A model generated the notes under the pieces. The model saw only the letters and a list, made by a program, of their open reading frames with translations. It was not told where the DNA came from and did no database searches. DNA of 64,000 nt from positions 32,433 to 96,432 of the IMG/VR virus record IMGVR_UViG_3300043468_000365. One strand, written 5' to 3'. The position numbers and the translations under genes were made by a program. Positions 62,527-64,000 of this stretch are shown one piece after another (position 1 is the stretch's first letter; each line of letters begins with the position of its first letter). The stretch is from a virus.

Positions 62527-62578
62527 GACCAGGATCGCCTGAGGCCAGCGACGGCTGGAGAGCGGTCCTGGTCGTTTT
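62527..62578 (+). terminator. bipartite GC-rich hairpin, probable terminator or small RNA end
   Basis: GACCAGGA (62527-62534) pairs with TCCTGGTC (62566-62573) around an inner CCAGC/GCTGG hairpin; GTTTTGG follows. The sequence is far more GC-rich than its surroundings. A further TCCAG/CTGGA hairpin lies at about 62611-62626. Confidence 0.5.
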
Positions 62579-62650
62579 GGTGCGTATATAGCTGTCCAAT
62601 GCTCGGTTTCTCCAGCCCGCTCTGGAGGAATGTAAACGGCTATGCCTAAG

Positions 62651-62718
62651 GTGCGACATCCTGTCGCAGTTGTTTACAAACGATTCCCATTGACTCTTTC
62701 CTTCCTATGTGTTAATAT
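62651..62718 (+). promoter_or_regulatory. hairpin-promoter cassette 5
   Basis: GTGCGACA/TGTCGCA hairpin (62651-62669), TGTTTACAAACGATT, then TTGACT (62690), 17-base spacer, TAATAT (62713). Confidence 0.75.
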
Positions 62719-62745
62719 ATTCCCATAATCGAGAAAGGATCTAAC

Positions 62746-62994
62746 ATGTCATCCATCGCTATTCGTGCCCAGTCCATCGGTTCCAACCAGCTTGAAATCC
62801 AGCACGGTTATAACCGCTTTCTTATTTCTTACAAGACGCCTGTGGCAGTCTATATCTGCGGCATGGGTTATTTCCGTACCGCTACCAAGTTTTCTCGCAC
62901 CACGTCCAAGCATATCAATAAGTGGATCGGTTCTGCTAATGCTAACACCATCGACCAGAAGGCTCTGGAAGATATGCTCGGCTGGAATGCGTAA
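62746..62994 (+). CDS. small conserved phage protein (DUF8033-like)
   Basis: 82 residues: LEIQHGYNRFLISYKTPVAV and RTATKFSRTTSKHINKW are blocks of a short protein family frequent in alphaproteobacterial phages. Function unknown. Confidence 0.65.
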   Translation: MSSIAIRAQSIGSNQLEIQHGYNRFLISYKTPVAVYICGMGYFRTATKFSRTTSKHINKWIGSANANTIDQKALEDMLGWNA

Positions 62995-63005
62995 GGAGAA
63001 ATAAA

Positions 63006-63209
63006 ATGAAAGTTAAGTTTATCGATGCGGAAACAATCAATCGTATATGGAGCAACAAAGTGTATTCTTTCTTTTTTGTCGATAAGCATGGTAAGCGGCA
63101 TACGTTTTATGGTTTGTCCGAACGTACCGCCAAAATGAGGTATAAAATTTTCAATCGTGATATGGCTCTATATGGTTATCTTCAAGTTGGTTGGAACAAG
63201 GAGATATAA
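63006..63209 (+). CDS. small basic protein
   Basis: 67 residues after AAGGAGAAATAA (MKVKFIDAETINRIWS). Basic and aromatic. No family recognised. Confidence 0.6.
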   Translation: MKVKFIDAETINRIWSNKVYSFFFVDKHGKRHTFYGLSERTAKMRYKIFNRDMALYGYLQVGWNKEI

Positions 63210-63413
63210 ATGCTTTTCATTCTAGCTTGGGTTATCGTCGGTCTAATCGGTCAGGGCGTTTTTATGTATCTAATGAAACGCACATATCCCGACATCTATC
63301 TAAAAGATGAAACCGATTGGGATATCCTTCCCTTTCAGATTTTTATATCAATGCTAGGCGGTCCTATCTGCTTTCTTGCTATTCTCACCATCTTCTCTAA
63401 TTCGGAGGACTAA
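63210..63413 (+). CDS. two-helix membrane protein
   Basis: 67 residues with hydrophobic segments at about 2-20 and 44-62. AAGGAGATATAA in front. Function unknown. Confidence 0.6.
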   Translation: MLFILAWVIVGLIGQGVFMYLMKRTYPDIYLKDETDWDILPFQIFISMLGGPICFLAILTIFSNSED

Positions 63414-63414
63414 T

Positions 63415-63618
63415 ATGTCACGTATGTCTGATTTGGTTCTTATGGCAGAAAATCTAGTGATTGATGCTATGTCGGAACCCGGTGTAATGTCTGACCGAGA
63501 CGTCCTTGAATATGTAAATGAGCGTATGCCGGTCGAAGTTGGTATGTGGTTTGTTGAGAGTGTCCTTGAAAAGTTTTTCGGTGAGGATGCTCCTGGCGAC
63601 TTTACTTCTTACAACTGA
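63415..63618 (+). CDS. small acidic helical protein
   Basis: 67 residues from ATG 63415 after TCGGAGG (MSRMSDLVLMAENLVID). Helical. No family recognised. Confidence 0.6.
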   Translation: MSRMSDLVLMAENLVIDAMSEPGVMSDRDVLEYVNERMPVEVGMWFVESVLEKFFGEDAPGDFTSYN

Positions 63619-63628
63619 GGTGATGAAA

Positions 63629-63841
63629 ATGGTCCGTAAATACACGAATAAGATAATCGAAATGGTTGATGAATGTCTTTGGGATCGAGATGAATTGATC
63701 CGGGACCTTCTTAACTATATGTCCGAGTCCGATGTAAAGGATTTTTACAATTCCTTTGGTTTTGATGACGAGGAAACGGACGAGGACGATGGTCAGCCCG
63801 ACGAAATTCTAGAGTGGCACGATTATGACCCTGGATGCTGA
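63629..63841 (+). CDS. small acidic protein
   Basis: 70 residues from ATG 63629, eight bases after GAGG; ATG 63623 is the alternative. Second half very acidic (DDEETDEDDGQPDE). No family recognised. Confidence 0.6.
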   Translation: MVRKYTNKIIEMVDECLWDRDELIRDLLNYMSESDVKDFYNSFGFDDEETDEDDGQPDEILEWHDYDPGC

Positions 63842-63874
63842 TTGTATACACTCTACCCATTCTATAGACTATGG

Positions 63875-63941
63875 GTGCGACAACCTGTCGCAGTCGTTGA
63901 CATACGATTTCGCTTGCATCTTCCATTCCATGTGCTATAAT
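63875..63941 (+). promoter_or_regulatory. hairpin-promoter cassette 6
   Basis: GTGCGACA/TGTCGCA hairpin (63875-63893), GTTGACATACGATTTCG, then TTGCAT (63914), 16-base spacer with TTCCATTCCATGTGC, TATAAT (63936). Nearly identical to cassette 4. Confidence 0.8.
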
Positions 63942-63972
63942 ATGTCCATAAAGTCGAAAAGTGAGGTTCTAA

Positions 63973-64000
63973 ATGGCTAACAATACTCTTTCCAGTCTCT
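63973..64000 (+). CDS. start of an unknown gene, cut by the window edge
   Basis: ATG after GTGAGGTTCTAA, nine codons visible (MANNTLSSL). Nothing more can be said. Confidence 0.5.

Noticed and set aside
1-64000. CRISPR array, integrase or insertion sequence
   Set aside because: No regularly spaced repeats, recombinase or transposase motifs were seen; mobile genes are limited to homing endonucleases.
1-64000. Global amber recoding
   Set aside because: About a dozen genes end in TAG with a well-placed next gene, so UAG still acts as stop in most places despite the CUA tRNA.

Overview
This window is part of a large T4-like (myovirus-type) bacteriophage genome. The replication genes are of T4 type: a family B DNA polymerase like gp43, UvsX recombinase, gp41 helicase, gp61 primase and an Rnh-type 5' nuclease. 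They sit among about one hundred short, tightly packed + strand genes, many joined by ATGA overlaps. The host is probably an alphaproteobacterial methanotroph of the Methylocystis/Methylosinus type. The main evidence is a complete, metal-site-intact pmoC (3926-4699) whose sequence closely resembles, from memory, the PmoC of those genera. Large freshwater phages carrying pmoC have been described before, so pmoC itself is not new, but several of its neighbours are unusual.

Layout. 1-3.8 kb: an acyl-CoA dehydrogenase gene embedded among tiny unknown genes. 3.8-4.8 kb: pmoC with a structured leader and a strong terminator. 4.8-9.1 kb: small genes, an amber-type tRNA (anticodon CUA) followed by a UAG-interrupted ORF, a lysis cassette (holin candidate plus an inner/outer spanin pair on the minus strand) and a Bfd-like [2Fe-2S] protein. 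9.1-16.6 kb: the DNA replication and recombination block. 16.6-21.6 kb: a tRNA array of about 30 tRNAs covering all 20 amino acids, interleaved with stem-closed spacer elements, a short transcription unit without an ORF, and a PseT-like 3'-phosphatase domain. 21.6-28.9 kb: secreted and cell-wall proteins (RlpA-like, two M15 peptidases), a SpeD-like protein, a YkuK-like RNase H fold protein and a deaminase. 29.1-39.7 kb: probable virion and internal proteins, including two with many I/L-D-E repeats that look like T4-type prohead protease sites. 40.1-45.5 kb: primase, ThyX, class II (B12-dependent) ribonucleotide reductase and an L,D-transpeptidase. 45.7-47.4 kb: a metallophosphoesterase and glycosyltransferase pair resembling the plcP-agt phospholipid-remodelling pair, behind a perfect T4 late promoter motif. 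48-54.5 kb: homing endonuclease, glutaredoxin, SprT-like protein, methyltransferase and Rnh. 54.5-56.1 kb: an AT-rich adenine methyltransferase and a candidate endonuclease. 56.2-64 kb: clusters of tiny genes, each behind a repeated hairpin-plus-promoter cassette, plus RtcB and an HNH homing endonuclease.

How it may fit together. Early transcription appears to use host-type promoters (TTGAC-N17-TGTGCTATAAT, with a conserved spacer). Late genes, including pmoC, lysis, virion-internal and plcP-agt-like genes, carry TATAAATA or CTAAATA motifs. The auxiliary genes suggest reinforcement of methane oxidation (pmoC), fatty acid oxidation, membrane lipid exchange, polyamine chemistry, iron handling and envelope remodelling during infection. 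The metabolic interpretation is inference; gene identities rest on motifs read by eye.
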